A DNA stretch of 64,000 bases from the NCBI RefSeq assembly GCF_900005765.1, contig NC_041683.1:620001-684000 (forward strand). Reading direction: 5' to 3'. Under the pieces are notes generated by a model that had not been told where the DNA came from, searched no databases, and saw only the letters and a list, made by a program, of their open reading frames with translations. A program made the position numbers and the translations under genes. Origin of the DNA: Plasmodium relictum (Eukaryota; Apicomplexa; Aconoidasida; Haemosporida; Plasmodiidae). This document shows, piece after piece, positions 15,601 through 27,352 of this stretch; the stretch's first letter is position 1, and the number at the start of each line of letters is the position of its first letter.

Positions 15601-18600
15601 GTGATAATCTAAGTAAATTTTTAATTGATAAAAAAATATCTACGGAAATTCTATTATCAGAAAAAGAAGCAATAGTTAATGATGAATTAAAAGAAATTCT
15701 TCCTTTTGGTTTTGGAATACATCATGCAGGTTTAAAAAGAACTGATAGAAAGTTAGTGGAAGATTTATTTTCTGATAGACATTTGCAAGTGTTAATTTCT
15801 ACTAGTACCTTAGCATGGGGTATTAATTTACCTGCACATACAGTTATTATAAAAGGAACTAGTGTTTATAATATTAACATAGGAGATTTTGATGAATTAT
15901 CTCCAATGGATATATTACAAATGGTTGGAAGATCAGGTAGACCTCAGTATGATAAAAGTGGTAAAGCAATAATTATTACTGATCATAAAAATTTACAGCT
16001 ATACTTATCTTTAAATAATGAGCAATTATATATTGAATCTACATTATTAAGTAATATTGTAAATATAATAAATGCAGAAATTGTTTTAAGAAATATTCAA
16101 AATTTTAAAGATGCTATTAATTGGTTTAATTATACTTATATGTACATACGTATGATAAAAAATCCTTCATTATACGGTGTTCCAGTTAGTGAAAAATATG
16201 ATAATCAAGAATATTTAAATAATAAGGATAATTATGATATGTTAATGCAAAAAATAAATAAAAGAATTTATAACATTATTTATTCATCATTTTTAATATT
16301 AGAAAAATATGATTTAATAAAATATAATAAAAAATTAAATAGTGTAAGCAGTACTTATATAGGTAAAATCAGTAGTTACTATTATGTAGATTATAAATCA
16401 ATAGATTTATATAACAAAAAATTAAGTAAACATACTAATGAAATTGATTTATTAAAAGTATTTACGATGAGTGAGGAATTTAAGAATATATTTGTTCGAG
16501 AAGAAGAAAAAGTGGAGTTATCAATACTCATGGAAAAATTGCCTATACCAGTAAAAGAATCTATTAACATTCCATTTACAAAGATAAATATACTTTTACA
16601 GCTATATTTATCAAATATAACTTTAAGTGGTTATATAATTAACGCAGATCTAGTATATATTCATCAAAATGCATTACGTATTTTTCGTTCATTTTTTGAA
16701 ATATCCTTAAAAAAAAATTCATATAATTTAATTGCTTTAACTTTAAAATTTTCTAAGATGATTGAAAGGAGAATGTGGAGTACTATGACCCCATTAAGGC
16801 AATTTGGCTTGTTAAGTAATGAATTAATTCGAATTATTGAAAAAAAAAATATAAGTTTCAAAAACTATATTTCTATGAATTTGAATGAGTATATAACAAT
16901 TTTTAAAAATAAAAAAATTGCTAAAAATATCTATAAATTAGTGCATCATTTTCCTAAAATAGAATTAAATGCATATATACAGCCAATTAATCATAAAATT
17001 TTAAAAGTTGAATTAAATATAACACCCGATTTTATATATAACCCTAAGTATCATGGTTATTTTATGTTATTTTGGGTATTTGTATTTGATATTTCTAATG
17101 AAAATATATTACATTATGATTTATTTACTCTAAAAAAAAATCATAAAAGCAATTTTTTAACTGGGAAAGAAGAAAAAGATATGTATTCTGATAGCTTGGA
17201 TGAACATTTACTTACATTTTTTTTACCTATTAATGAAAACCCATTTTATATTGTTAAAGTTATTTCAGACAAATGGTTAGAATGTGAATGTACTATTAAC
17301 TTATATCTTAATGATTTAATTTTGCCATCGAAGAACTTTTATTCTACTCAGTTATTAGATTTGCAACCTCTACCAATAAATTCCTTAAAATTTGATTTAG
17401 CAAAAAGATTCTTTTTAAATAGAAACATAGAATATTTTAGTCCAATCAACACTCAAATTTTTTCATCAGTATACGAAAATAATGGAAATGTCATTATATG
17501 CAATTCTACTTCAAAATACTATTTAATACCAGTAGAATTGGCAATTATAAAAATGATCAAATTTTTATTTGAATTAAATAGTTATATTAAAAAATATATT
17601 AGAAAAGAAGAAGATTTATTGAAAATAATTAATGATAAAAAGTTAACAGATATAATTTATAATAATCCTTTGGAGTTTGTTAAAGTAGTATATATCGCTC
17701 CACTTGAAGATATTGTTTTAAAGACATACAAAAATTGGATTTCCTTTAAAAATACATTTAATTTGAAAATGTGTATTTTAAGTGGAGATATTCAAGTAGA
17801 TATGAAGTTATTGCAAAAAAATAATATTATTTTATGTACTCCGGATAAATATGATAATATATCTAAAAAATGGAGAAGAAAAAAAATTTTACAAAATGTT
17901 AATTTATATATTTTTGATCATATTGAATTATTAGATACACCAAATGGAGCTATTATGGAAATAGTAATTAGTAGAATCAGATATATATCAACACAATTAC
18001 AATTAAATAAATCTCAGAACAAAGGTAATAAAATGAATGATAATACATTATCCTTTGAAGAATTAAATATAGGAGAGGATAAAGAAAACTTTGTTCATAA
18101 TATAAATAAATTACAAAATTTAACCATAGATAATATATATGATAATATAGGTTTAAACAGAATTTTATGTTTGTCTAGTTGTTCTTTATATAACTGCAAA
18201 GATTTCTCTGAATGGATTGGTTGCAAAAAAAATGATTATTTTAACTTTTTGTCAACAGTTAGAAATATCCCAATAGAAATATATTTACATGCAGTTAATA
18301 TAATGAATAAGCAAAATAGATATATATCTATGCAAAGACAAGTATACCAAAATATAAGAAAATTAAAAAAAAAAAAAAATGTAATTATATTTGTTACAGA
18401 ACAGAAGTTATGTAAAACATTAGCTTTGGATTTAATTTTATCTGCATATAACGATAATTACCATTTTTACTCAATTTTTCAAAATTATGAAACATCAAAT
18501 AAAAAAAAAGAAAATAATTTGGGCAGAAATAGTGAATATATGAATAGTAACAGTGAATTTTATGATGCAGAATATAATTCCAAAAAAAAAGAAAGAAATT

Positions 18601-20474
18601 TGAATATTCAAGAAATAGTTGAGAATAATATGTCAAAAATAGATAACTCAAAAAAATATGGTAGTAAAAAACAAAACAAAACAAAACAAGAAATGGAAGA
18701 AGAATCAAACATTGAGTCAAGGGAAGATATTTTTGATTATATATATGATAAAATGCTAGTAGAATTTATGAAAAAAGGTATATGCTATTTACATAGTAAT
18801 ATGACAGAAACAGAAAGAAAAATAGTGGAGATGTTATTTGATAAAAAGGCGATACAAATTTTAATTGTTTCTTATGATTACATATATAGTTTAAATGCAT
18901 ATGGAAATAATATTATCATATTAGATACAATAATAACTCATTTTAATAATAAAGAAGAGGATTATAGTATTCAAAATATATTAGAAATGATAAGTTATGC
19001 TGGAAGGCAAAATGAAGATGTGAAATCATATGTATATATTTATACATATATAACCAAAAAGGAGTATTATAAGAACTTTATATATGAACCTTTAACTGTA
19101 GAATCTAGCATTGAGGATTATTTACCCAATTTTTTAAATAATGAAATAGTAATGAGTACTATTGAAAACTTTCAAGATGCTATTGATTGGCTAACATGGT
19201 CTTTTTTTTATAGGAGAATAAAAAAAAATCCCAACTACTACGGTTTGAAAGGCATATCGAACGAGCATATATCTGATTATTTATCTGAGTTAATTGAAAA
19301 TAACATGGAAATATTATCATTTGCTAATTGTATACATATTGAAGAACAAACTATGAATATAAAACCATTTAATTTAGGTATTATATCCTCTTTTTACAAT
19401 ATAGATTATCATACAATTCAATTTTTTAATCAATATATATTGTCATTAAGAACATTAAAAAAAAGTAAAATTTTGGAAATAGTATGCCTATCGAATATTT
19501 TCAATGATATTTTGAAAATTAACACACATGATATATATCTATGCTTAAAAATAGCTAAAAGCTGTAATATTGAAGTTACGTATGAGTTTTTAAAACTATC
19601 TTTAAATTATGAAAACTTTTTAAAAAATGATGAAAGTAATAATAAAGAAAATAATAAATCAGAAGAAAATAAAAAAGATCAATACATTAATTTAATAAAT
19701 TTTGTTTCTGTTCCTACATATTTCACAGCTAATTTAAAAGCTTTAATAATTTTACACGCACATGTAAATAGATACAGCATACCTGTAAACTATATTGAAG
19801 AAACAAAAAATATTTTATTAAAAACATTTAAATTAATTAATTCATTAATTGATGTTATAAGTAGTAATAATATTTTGAATTTCTGTCTTTTTGTAATGGA
19901 AGTTTCTCAAATGTTGACTCAAAGTCTGAAAAATACTGATGAATCTAACTTATATCAATTACCTTATTTTGATTATCAGTTAGTAAAAAAAGCGAAAGAT
20001 GTAGGAATAGTGGACGTTTATGACTTAATTAATGCAGAAGATGATAAAAGAGATATTTTATTAAAGCATTTAAGTGAAAATCAAAAGAGTGAAATAGCTA
20101 ATGTATGTAACATCTTTCCTATAATAGAAGTTCAATATGAAATTGATTTGAATAAATCGTATAAGGTTAATGAAATTGCTCAATTAAATTTATCAATTGA
20201 AAGAGATCTAACAGATGATACAATTAATTTCGCTCATTCTCTATTTTTGCCATTTGAGAAGGAAGAGATGTGGTGGATTGTAATAGGTATTAAAAAAATG
20301 AATTTGCTTTTATCAATTAAAAAAGTATCTTTACTAAAATCAGTTAATAACATAAAAATAAATTTCGAATTACCTGATAAACCAAATATTTATGATGTTG
20401 TAATTTATGTAGTAAATGATTCTTATATTGGTTGTGATCAAGAATATGAATTTCAAATTAATGTAGAGGAGTAA
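12672..20474 (+). CDS. BRR2: Pre-mRNA-splicing helicase BRR2 (U5 snRNP 200-kDa helicase)
   Basis: Single uninterrupted frame of 2600 residues; human BRR2 is ~2100, and the excess is acidic Asp/Glu and Asn/Lys insertions around 215-330 and 490-570. Cassette 1 is intact: Walker A APTGSGKT from ~705, DEIH at ~817-820, SAT at ~884-886, STSTLAWGINLPAHTVI, and QMVGRSGRPQ at ~1083, followed by winged-helix and Sec63 regions. Cassette 2 (from ~1620) is degenerate as in other BRR2 proteins: no Walker A, IFDHIE in place of DExH, SYAGRQ in place of QxxGRxGR; a second Sec63 domain ends the protein. BRR2 unwinds U4/U6 to activate the spliceosome. The two-cassette, double-Sec63 layout also occurs in ASCC3, but the inactive second cassette and the N-terminal region favour BRR2. 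Confidence 0.93.
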   Translation: MAEEYEKFKRFEYRMNSNLVLQREGPIPNHNEPTGESESLVGKIKYKMGDKVEYGKPKDLVSKDDYRRYKRKDNFLDKKSKKIKRSAKEKSVLNINIHDIFLYKPTTKYTEQIYSKILNNIRNMIGDNTCDIINSACNEIIYILKSDNLNDEEKKQEVENALEVNITDEKFIELNNLSKEIYDFNKKEENEDIENEEGVAVVFEEDDDYYDLKKRRKDTNEKRDDFSDINELSDYNEEEEEEDSEEDDDEAMNEEDEDIKDSEEEKIDEEEEKKNKKIYKENKSKDDKENDSDQNAYDDIEKKKKKKEKEIMYIKKKKNKFENHLSLKNVNKNFDYKNKNMENYDLDTNTIDAHWLQRELNKIFTDPSLCLEKEKEVLNILKIYDIQECENKLVNILKYENFSIAKLLIKNRWKIYYCTLLGQAQTEKEENEIMDQMKKTEEGEEILEELKNFKNVKKNKQSEFAKSMRKEADNLFNKKKYENNKKNSFSEQKVIHDDDEVKDREEDELNPNFYDSEKEDKEDKEMNDYEDDDEDEEDDEDEEDDEDEEDEKENETSKKLNKKHKYDKLNVKKEKKSKKISDIIPDNFKGKYIDLEKVETKQRNNDFFNKEVMLPSDSKRIEKKDYDEIIITSIKDNSCNINKKKSNKYNYYTSPDEVKLISINELPEWTHEIFTCVNINKLNAIQSKVFDTAFNKYEENMLICAPTGSGKTNIALLCILNVINSYRLRSGNIDRKNFKIIYISPMKALVNEQVQSFNLRLKCLNIKVSELTGDVHLSSKEIDDSQIIVMTPEKFEIISRKWNEKILLQKIKLIIFDEIHLLNEIRGNILESIITRINRYIDNMLIYDYTAEDNTTFNKEKKSSHDKDDDIIIQKKKIRLVGLSATLPNYEDVGLFLRADLRKGVFYFDYSFRPVQLEQYYIGIKEKKGIKKYALMNELTYEKVLEEAGKNQILIFVHSRKETYRTAKILIDKFMKSDNLSKFLIDKKISTEILLSEKEAIVNDELKEILPFGFGIHHAGLKRTDRKLVEDLFSDRHLQVLISTSTLAWGINLPAHTVIIKGTSVYNINIGDFDELSPMDILQMVGRSGRPQYDKSGKAIIITDHKNLQLYLSLNNEQLYIESTLLSNIVNIINAEIVLRNIQNFKDAINWFNYTYMYIRMIKNPSLYGVPVSEKYDNQEYLNNKDNYDMLMQKINKRIYNIIYSSFLILEKYDLIKYNKKLNSVSSTYIGKISSYYYVDYKSIDLYNKKLSKHTNEIDLLKVFTMSEEFKNIFVREEEKVELSILMEKLPIPVKESINIPFTKINILLQLYLSNITLSGYIINADLVYIHQNALRIFRSFFEISLKKNSYNLIALTLKFSKMIERRMWSTMTPLRQFGLLSNELIRIIEKKNISFKNYISMNLNEYITIFKNKKIAKNIYKLVHHFPKIELNAYIQPINHKILKVELNITPDFIYNPKYHGYFMLFWVFVFDISNENILHYDLFTLKKNHKSNFLTGKEEKDMYSDSLDEHLLTFFLPINENPFYIVKVISDKWLECECTINLYLNDLILPSKNFYSTQLLDLQPLPINSLKFDLAKRFFLNRNIEYFSPINTQIFSSVYENNGNVIICNSTSKYYLIPVELAIIKMIKFLFELNSYIKKYIRKEEDLLKIINDKKLTDIIYNNPLEFVKVVYIAPLEDIVLKTYKNWISFKNTFNLKMCILSGDIQVDMKLLQKNNIILCTPDKYDNISKKWRRKKILQNVNLYIFDHIELLDTPNGAIMEIVISRIRYISTQLQLNKSQNKGNKMNDNTLSFEELNIGEDKENFVHNINKLQNLTIDNIYDNIGLNRILCLSSCSLYNCKDFSEWIGCKKNDYFNFLSTVRNIPIEIYLHAVNIMNKQNRYISMQRQVYQNIRKLKKKKNVIIFVTEQKLCKTLALDLILSAYNDNYHFYSIFQNYETSNKKKENNLGRNSEYMNSNSEFYDAEYNSKKKERNLNIQEIVENNMSKIDNSKKYGSKKQNKTKQEMEEESNIESREDIFDYIYDKMLVEFMKKGICYLHSNMTETERKIVEMLFDKKAIQILIVSYDYIYSLNAYGNNIIILDTIITHFNNKEEDYSIQNILEMISYAGRQNEDVKSYVYIYTYITKKEYYKNFIYEPLTVESSIEDYLPNFLNNEIVMSTIENFQDAIDWLTWSFFYRRIKKNPNYYGLKGISNEHISDYLSELIENNMEILSFANCIHIEEQTMNIKPFNLGIISSFYNIDYHTIQFFNQYILSLRTLKKSKILEIVCLSNIFNDILKINTHDIYLCLKIAKSCNIEVTYEFLKLSLNYENFLKNDESNNKENNKSEENKKDQYINLINFVSVPTYFTANLKALIILHAHVNRYSIPVNYIEETKNILLKTFKLINSLIDVISSNNILNFCLFVMEVSQMLTQSLKNTDESNLYQLPYFDYQLVKKAKDVGIVDVYDLINAEDDKRDILLKHLSENQKSEIANVCNIFPIIEVQYEIDLNKSYKVNEIAQLNLSIERDLTDDTINFAHSLFLPFEKEEMWWIVIGIKKMNLLLSIKKVSLLKSVNNIKINFELPDKPNIYDVVIYVVNDSYIGCDQEYEFQINVEE

Positions 20475-20527
20475 TTAACAAAATTTTTAATATTCTTTAT
20501 TCTAAAATTACTTTAATAAATAAATAA

Positions 20528-20585
<58 letters not shown>

Positions 20586-21091
20586 TCCTTTTTATAAAAT
20601 TTAGTCATATTTAAATAATGTTAATTTTAATAAGTATTAAAAGAGAAATAGAAAAAAATAATTTTTTTTTATTTATTACATCAATTTCTTTTTTAATTAT
20701 TAAACATAGAATAAATTATAGTATTTATTCTAATACATTTTTTATTTTTTTGTTTATTTATAGTAAAACATTTTTTTTTAATATACTTTAAAATTTTTAT
20801 TTTACAACAATTGTTTTAAATAAAAACTGTTATTTATTTTAAATAATGAAAAAATTACTTGCAAATTTATAGAAGAAAAAAAAATATATGAAAGGAGAAT
20901 TAATAAAAAAGAAATCTCTTATTTTCACATGATTGATAAAAAAGTAAAAAAATTCTCTTTTATATATGTTTATGTTAATAGTAAATATAATTTATTTTCA
21001 TTTAAAATTTAACAAAAAAAAAAAAAAAAATTATATATATATATATTTATGTAACTTTTTAGTGTATGTAAAATTATTATCTTGATGAGAA
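20475..21091. other. Convergent intergenic region with (TA)n
   Basis: 617 bases between the convergent BRR2 (+) and CX9C-protein (-) genes. It holds a pure TA run at about 20533-20582 (~25 units) and A/T tracts; nothing else is visible. Confidence 0.7.
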
Positions 21092-21514
21092 TTATTTTTT
21101 ATTTATTTTATCATAATTTATTGTCTCATAAAAATGTTTAAATAAAGAATTGCATTTTTTATCATCATTATACAAGTGCATACAATAAAATAAATTAGAG
21201 TAATTATCATAGAATAATTTTGTAAATTTCATGTTATCATTATTATTCGTTATGCTATACTTATAACCTTGTAATTTATATGACTCTGTTAATGTATTCT
21301 GACACTTTTTATTTCCTTCTTTTAATATTTTATCTACTTCTTCAAAATTTGCATTATCGTTAATAGTACTTCCTAAGCACATAAACTTTTTTATATCATA
21401 AAATTTATCATTTTGTTTTTGTTTAAAATATTTTTCCTTATTGTATATAGATGGGGAATCCAAAACTTCGTAAATTATATCACTTAATTTATTATAATCA
21501 GTAGTTAAAGCCAT
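21092..21514 (-). CDS. Small conserved-looking protein with a CX9C pair
   Basis: 140 residues, single exon, ATG at 21512-21514. I do not recognise the family. The sequence is more balanced than background (few homopolymers, Leu/Tyr/Phe at plausible helix spacing), which argues for a real gene. It has Cys at ~46 in FMCLGS, ~71 in KKCQ, and a CX9C pair (CMHLYNDDKKC) near 112-122. One CX9C plus a more widely spaced Cys pair resembles, but does not meet, the twin-CX9C pattern of mitochondrial intermembrane-space proteins. No signal peptide or membrane helix is visible. It is divergent from eIF4A-III, 1.3 kb away. Confidence 0.65.
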   Translation of the reverse strand: MALTTDYNKLSDIIYEVLDSPSIYNKEKYFKQKQNDKFYDIKKFMCLGSTINDNANFEEVDKILKEGNKKCQNTLTESYKLQGYKYSITNNNDNMKFTKLFYDNYSNLFYCMHLYNDDKKCNSLFKHFYETINYDKINKK

Positions 21515-22823
21515 ATTATTAATACAATAAAATTTAAAAAAAATTAATAATAAATAAAAATAGAAAATTACACAAAAGAATATTTCACTTCTTATTTAAA
21601 AAAGTATTATTTTAAATAAAAGAAAAAATGTATTAATTATGCATAAATAAAATTTAAGATTAAAAATATATATATATATTATTATTTTAAAAAAAAATAT
21701 TTATTGAATAATCTATAAAAATATAAAAAGTACTAATCAATAATATATTTATTATTGATAAAATTAAGAAATAAATTATTTAAAAATATAACATATATAT
21801 ATTTAAAATAAAAGTATTAAATAAAATTATTTAGAAAAAGTTTTTTCTTTTCTCAGCATGTATTAAAAAGAATAAAAATTTCATATACTAAAAAAGAAAA
21901 AAATTTAATAAATAAAAAACAAATATATATATATATTTAAAATAGAAATAGTATCACTTTAACAAAAATTTCTATAAAATTATTTATTTTTTTTTTTTAA
22001 TTTTTAAAATATATAAATTTTTATTTCTTTAGCATAAAATTTTTTTAAAATAATTGTCAGAAATAATTAACTGAAAGTATTTTTGAAAAATTGAAATATT
22101 CAATATGGCACAATAAAATTATATATTTTTATTTTTTTTATAAAATTTATATATTTTTAATAATAATAATACCATAGAATCAAATATACGTGTATTGATA
22201 TATTAGTTATAGATTTATTTAAGAAAATTTTAAGTATTTTACAGATATTTAATTTTAGAAAAAAACGGAAGTAAAATAAACAACATAAAGTTTTTTTCTT
22301 TTAATAGCATTTAAAGAAAACATTTGAAATAATAATATATATTTTATGAAAATTCTTAAGAAAAAAATAAGATATAAATAAAAAAATCATTAATTGAAGA
22401 AAAACAAATTAAAGGAAAGATTTATTTAATTTGAAAAATAATATAAAACATCAAAAATTTTTTTTTTTGTATATCAAACTTATAAAAATTACTTAAAATA
22501 TGAAAATAAATTGTAAGATTTATATATAATAAGAAAAGAAGGAGTATGTAGAAGCATAATTTTTGAAATACAATATTTATATATATATATATGTTCTAAT
22601 TAATGTCTTGAATAAAAGTGAGATAAATAAAATATATTCAAAATATAGGAAAATTTTTATGTATAATAATAAAATTTAAATATTTTATACAATATATAAG
22701 TATAAAAATATCTGTTATAAGTATTTAGGATTTTTTTTTTTTTTGTTTTTTTATTAAACGTATATTTTTAAAAAATATTTGTATGTTTTTTTTCTTATAT
22801 GTGTATGAAAAGTTTAAAAAAAT
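21515..22823. other. Divergent intergenic region
   Basis: 1.3 kb separating the minus-strand CX9C gene and eIF4A-III. It probably holds both promoters. A/T tracts and short TA runs only; no open frame of note. Confidence 0.6.
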
Positions 22824-23996
22824 ATGGAAAAGGATGATTATTATAAATCTTCAGAAAAGTATGAAATATGTACAAGTTTTGAAAATATAGGAATAGATGA
22901 AGGTTTGTTAAGGGGAATTTATGCATATGGCTTTGAAAAACCATCAGCAATTCAACAAAGAGGTATAAAGCCAATTTTGAGTGGCCGTGATGTGATTTTA
23001 CAAAGTCAAAGTGGAACAGGGAAAACTTGCGTTTTTGCTTTGGGAGCTTTGAATTGTGTTAATAGAAATTTAAATGAGACACAAGTAATTATTTTATCTC
23101 CAACAAGAGAGTTAGCAGAACAAACTCAGAAAGTATGTCTAGCTTTGGCTGATTATATTCATGTAACTATTTATTGTTGTATAGGAGGAAAAAAAATTAG
23201 CGATGATATAAAGGCATTAAATAACGGAGTTCATATTATTAGTGGTACTCCAGGAAGAATATATCATATGCTTAACTTAAGACACTTAAAATGTAAATAT
23301 ATTAAACAACTAGTTATAGATGAAGCAGATGAAATGCTAAACAAAGGATTTAAAGAACAAGTTTATGATATTTATCGATTTTTATCTCCAAATACTCAGA
23401 TTATATTATCATCAGCTACTTTACCACAAGAAGTGTTAGAAATAACTAATAAATTTATGCATAAACCAGTGAAGATTTTGGTAAAAAGAGATGAATTAAC
23501 TTTAGAAGGTATTAAGCAATTTTTTGTATCAATTGAAAAAGAACAGTGGAAATATGAAACGTTGGCCGATTTATATGAAAGTTTAACTATTACACAAGCT
23601 ATTGTCTTTTGCAATACTAAACTAAAAGTAGATTGGCTAACAAAAAAAATGTTAGAATCAAATTTTACTGTGTGTAAAATGCATGCAGGAATGAGTCAAA
23701 GTGAAAGAGATGATATTATGCTAAAGTTTAGACAATGCAAATTTCGTGTTTTAATATCTACTGATATATGGGGAAGAGGGTTAGATGTACAAGAAGTTTC
23801 ATTAGTTGTTAATTATGATTTACCAAATTCAAGAGAAAGTTACATTCATAGAATTGGTAGAAGTGGAAGATTTGGAAGAAAAGGAGTTGCCATCAATTTT
23901 GTTAAAAATGATGATATAAAAATTTTAAGAGATATTGAACAATATTATTCAACTCAAATTGATGAAATGCCTATGAACATAACAGAATTGTTATAA
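22824..23996 (+). CDS. ATP-dependent RNA helicase eIF4A-III (exon junction complex)
   Basis: Single exon, 390 residues, the usual length of eIF4A-III. DEAD-box motifs in order: [13 protein letters not shown] (Q motif), SQSGTGKT at 61-68, [17 protein letters not shown] at 166-169, SAT at 197-199, ARGLD replaced by GRGLD, and HRIGRSGR at 342-349. The stretch [18 protein letters not shown], the segment [15 protein letters not shown] and the ending [14 protein letters not shown] are the eIF4A-III signature and separate it from translation-initiation eIF4A. In other eukaryotes it clamps mRNA in the exon junction complex after splicing; yeast relatives (FAL1) act in rRNA processing. The short N-terminus (~20 residues before the core) is Tyr/Glu/Lys-rich. 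Confidence 0.95.
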   Translation: MEKDDYYKSSEKYEICTSFENIGIDEGLLRGIYAYGFEKPSAIQQRGIKPILSGRDVILQSQSGTGKTCVFALGALNCVNRNLNETQVIILSPTRELAEQTQKVCLALADYIHVTIYCCIGGKKISDDIKALNNGVHIISGTPGRIYHMLNLRHLKCKYIKQLVIDEADEMLNKGFKEQVYDIYRFLSPNTQIILSSATLPQEVLEITNKFMHKPVKILVKRDELTLEGIKQFFVSIEKEQWKYETLADLYESLTITQAIVFCNTKLKVDWLTKKMLESNFTVCKMHAGMSQSERDDIMLKFRQCKFRVLISTDIWGRGLDVQEVSLVVNYDLPNSRESYIHRIGRSGRFGRKGVAINFVKNDDIKILRDIEQYYSTQIDEMPMNITELL

Positions 23997-25133
23997 AAAA
24001 AAAAAAAAGAAAAAAAAATTTTTAGATAATAAAACAATTTTTTTTTTTATTTTTTTTTTTAACTTTTATACGTAATATAAACTTATAAATCTTATGTAGA
24101 ATTGTATTATGGATTTATATAATTTAAATACTACTTCTTATCATTACTCTATACATATACTTTAGTTTTAAAATTTAATTTTTTCTAGTACTTTATATAT
24201 ATATATATATGTGTCATAAAAACTTTATTTTTCGTATTCGTTTACACTCAGTTTTATAATTAAAAATTATTCTCTTTTATAATACACATCTATGAATCTT
24301 TTTATTTTCATTTAATATTGTCAATGTATACTATATTTTATATATATATATCCTTTCATATTATTTCTATATTTTTTCATTTATTTTATTTATTTTTTTT
24401 TATACATTCATATTCATTATGATACTATTTGCTTAAATGCTTTAAAGTATAATATTTATTTTTTGTTACGTTATTTATTATATGTATATTCTTTCTTTTC
24501 TTTTTTTTTCTAAATTAAAGATAAATAATTAAGAAGGAATAATTTTTTAATAAAAATTAAATTAAAAAAGAAGCTATTGGATATATTCCTAATGAAAGTT
24601 TTTTTTTTCTTTTTTTGTTAGTAGTTTTAGTGAAATTTTATCTATTTAAAGATATTAACTCATTTATATAAAAATTATATTTTATTTATAGAAAATAAAA
24701 ATTTAAGTGTAAAGTTAATATGAAATTAAAAAAAAAAAAGAGTAAAAAATAAAAATTATATACATTTTTTTGTGTAATATAAAAACATATTAGAGGTATG
24801 AAAAGAGAAAAAGGAAAACAAAAAAAAAGAAAAAACAGTAATTTCTTCTCTTTATTATTCTGTATAGTTATATACATAAATAAAAAAGTACTATAAAAAA
24901 AAAAAAAAAATTACGATTATAATTGACAAAATATTTAATATTAAATGTATATATATATTTTTGTATTACACATTTATTAATTTTTTTTTTATAATTTCTT
25001 TTTTTCCTATGAAAATAAAATCGACTATATAATTACTTTTATAAATGAACAAAAAAAAAAAAAAAAAAATTTTTAGGAAATTTGTATTTTTATTACTCTT
25101 TTTATCTATAATTCTTTTTTATTTTTTTATAAC
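23997..25133. other. Intergenic region between eIF4A-III and the seven-helix receptor gene
   Basis: 1.1 kb, AT-rich with several poly-T and poly-A tracts. A Phe-rich minus-strand frame at 24686-24877 is low complexity and not supported as a gene. Confidence 0.6.
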
Positions 25134-27352
25134 ATGATTAGTAAAATATTTTACAAAAAAAGAATAATCTTCTTTTTGTTTCTTTTACTATTTTTGACAA
25201 ATTTAGATGAGAAGTTTACATTAGAGGAAACTGAACAAATTAGGTTAGTAAGAGATGCTTCATACGTTATGCAATATAAAAATAATTTTTTTTTATCAGT
25301 ACTGTTTTATGTTAAAAGAATTGAAATATGTTTATACAATTTCTTATTAAAAAGATTAAATCTGAATCATTTTTTTGTTTCATCTAAAGTTATATATGGA
25401 TTATATGATGATGAAAATTACAGTAAATTTTCTAATTTTTGTTATTCTAAAGGTACATCAAATGGAACTTTAATACTGTCTAATTTATTTATACCTAATT
25501 CTAAACTTCTAATATTGAACAAAACAGATAATGAAATATATTATTATGGAAATAATAAAAAAGGAAAAAAATGCCAAGACCTGGAGAAAGAAGCTCTATT
25601 CATACATCCATTCAATGATGTTCCACCTGAATTTTTAACTTCGTCCTATTTTATATATGAAAAAGATATAGATCAAGAATTAACAGAAAAAAATTTAAAT
25701 TTTATTCTACTTAATTGCGGAAATAAAATTAAAAATGCTTTTAAAATAGAATTCAGAAATAATATTAATTTTTTAAGAAATCATTTTTCATGTGAAGAAC
25801 AAGGTATATAATGATAATTTTCTTATAAAATAAAATATTCATTAACTTTATTATATATATTTTTTTAATTTTATTACATTTTCATTATATATATTTTTAT
25901 GTAGGTTTAATTGAAATATATATGTTATTAATGGTTATATTAATTGTCTTATCTTTAATATACTTTAGAAAAAGAGAAAAATTAACTGAAATAAATAGTT
26001 CATTAAAAGAATCTATCCATTGTGCTTCTCTTTTTTTCTTTTTTTCTAATTTATTTTATTTCGTCCATTTAATTTCTTATGCTTTCAATGGAACTGGATT
26101 TAGTATTCTAAAAGTGTTAAGCCAAATTTATGAATCTATATTTGATTGTTTTATTATTACAATAATATATTATATATTAAATAGAAACAATGATAGAAAT
26201 AAAAAATTTGAAGAAACCTTTAGATTATCTTTTATATATTCATTATTAAAATTTATTTATATATTATTTGAAATACAAAATCACCAAGATTTAAATTTAT
26301 ATTCCACTTTACATTCTAGTAATAATATATATCAAAAAAAAAAAAAAAAATTTAGAATTATAAATACTTTTCCTTCTTTTATAGTAATAATTTATATAGG
26401 CACTTAATATATTTGTTTTTTTTATAGTTATAGCTTTTCCTTTCGTTGTCAATAGAATCATTATAGCAAGTAATATAAATAAATAATCTTTATTAAATAT
26501 TAAAAAATAATAGTTTGTTTTTTATAGATATATATGTTTACATATATGTTCTAATTCTATTTTAATATTAGTAATTTTTTTTTTTTTATTATTACTATTT
26601 ATAGTATTAATATTATGTTATATTTTATTTTATTCCTTATTTTTTTTTTTTTTTGGTTCTCAGTATTAATTTATAAAAGTGGAAATAAACTTTTAAAGGA
26701 AAAAACAAATATGAATGAAAATTTTTTTATACTTTTTGATACAATTTTGTTAGAATAAAAAAAAATAAAACATAAAACGAATAATTTAAGATTAAACTAT
26801 ATGATTGTTTCTTAAATAACTTTATTATATACCTTTTAAATAATAAATAAATAAATTAATAAATATATATATATATATTTTTTTTTATAGATATAATTTG
26901 TGGATATTATCAATACCTGTTCATTATTTTTTTATGAAAAATTTCTCAATGTAAAAAAAGATATATATATTTATTTAAAAAATGATTGAATGAATTCATT
27001 TAGGAAAAAATTATCTAAAAATATAATACTTAATAAATATTTAATAATGTATATTATTAATCTTTTTTCTTTGAATATACAAATATATCTTACTTTATAT
27101 GAATTTTTTCTTGTAGGCATTTTACTCATTTATTTATCCATTTCATTAATCTTTTTATCCTAATTTGTAACAATTAAAATATATATATATTTAATATATT
27201 AATAAAAAATAAATAAAATTTATATGAATTTTAAATAAAAATGTATACAATAATATATATATATATATTTTTTTTTTTAAGATTTAGTATACAACTTATC
27301 ACAAAAGAAATATGAAATTTTAGATTCAAAACATCCTTATTTAGACTTATAA
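25134..27352 (+). CDS. SR12: Multi-exon seven-transmembrane protein, probable serpentine receptor SR12
   Basis: Proposed exons: 25134-25803, 25905-26318, 26428-26469, ~26663-26751, 26891-26948, ~27119-27169 and ~27282-27352. All join in phase, but the middle (26470-26890) is uncertain, including an unusual GTTAGA donor. The N-terminus has a signal-like hydrophobic stretch (residues ~10-23), then a ~190-residue non-membrane domain with spaced Cys, then a run of hydrophobic helices beginning MLLMVILIVLSLIYF. Later pieces YNLWILSIPV, HFTHLFIHFINLFILI and a tail ending HPYLDL fit the layout of GOST/GPR180-like seven-helix proteins (lumenal domain plus 7TM). The name SR12 comes from remembered P. 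falciparum gene order next to eIF4A-III, not from alignment. An alternative third-to-fourth exon reading through ~26529-26660 is also possible. Confidence 0.6.
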
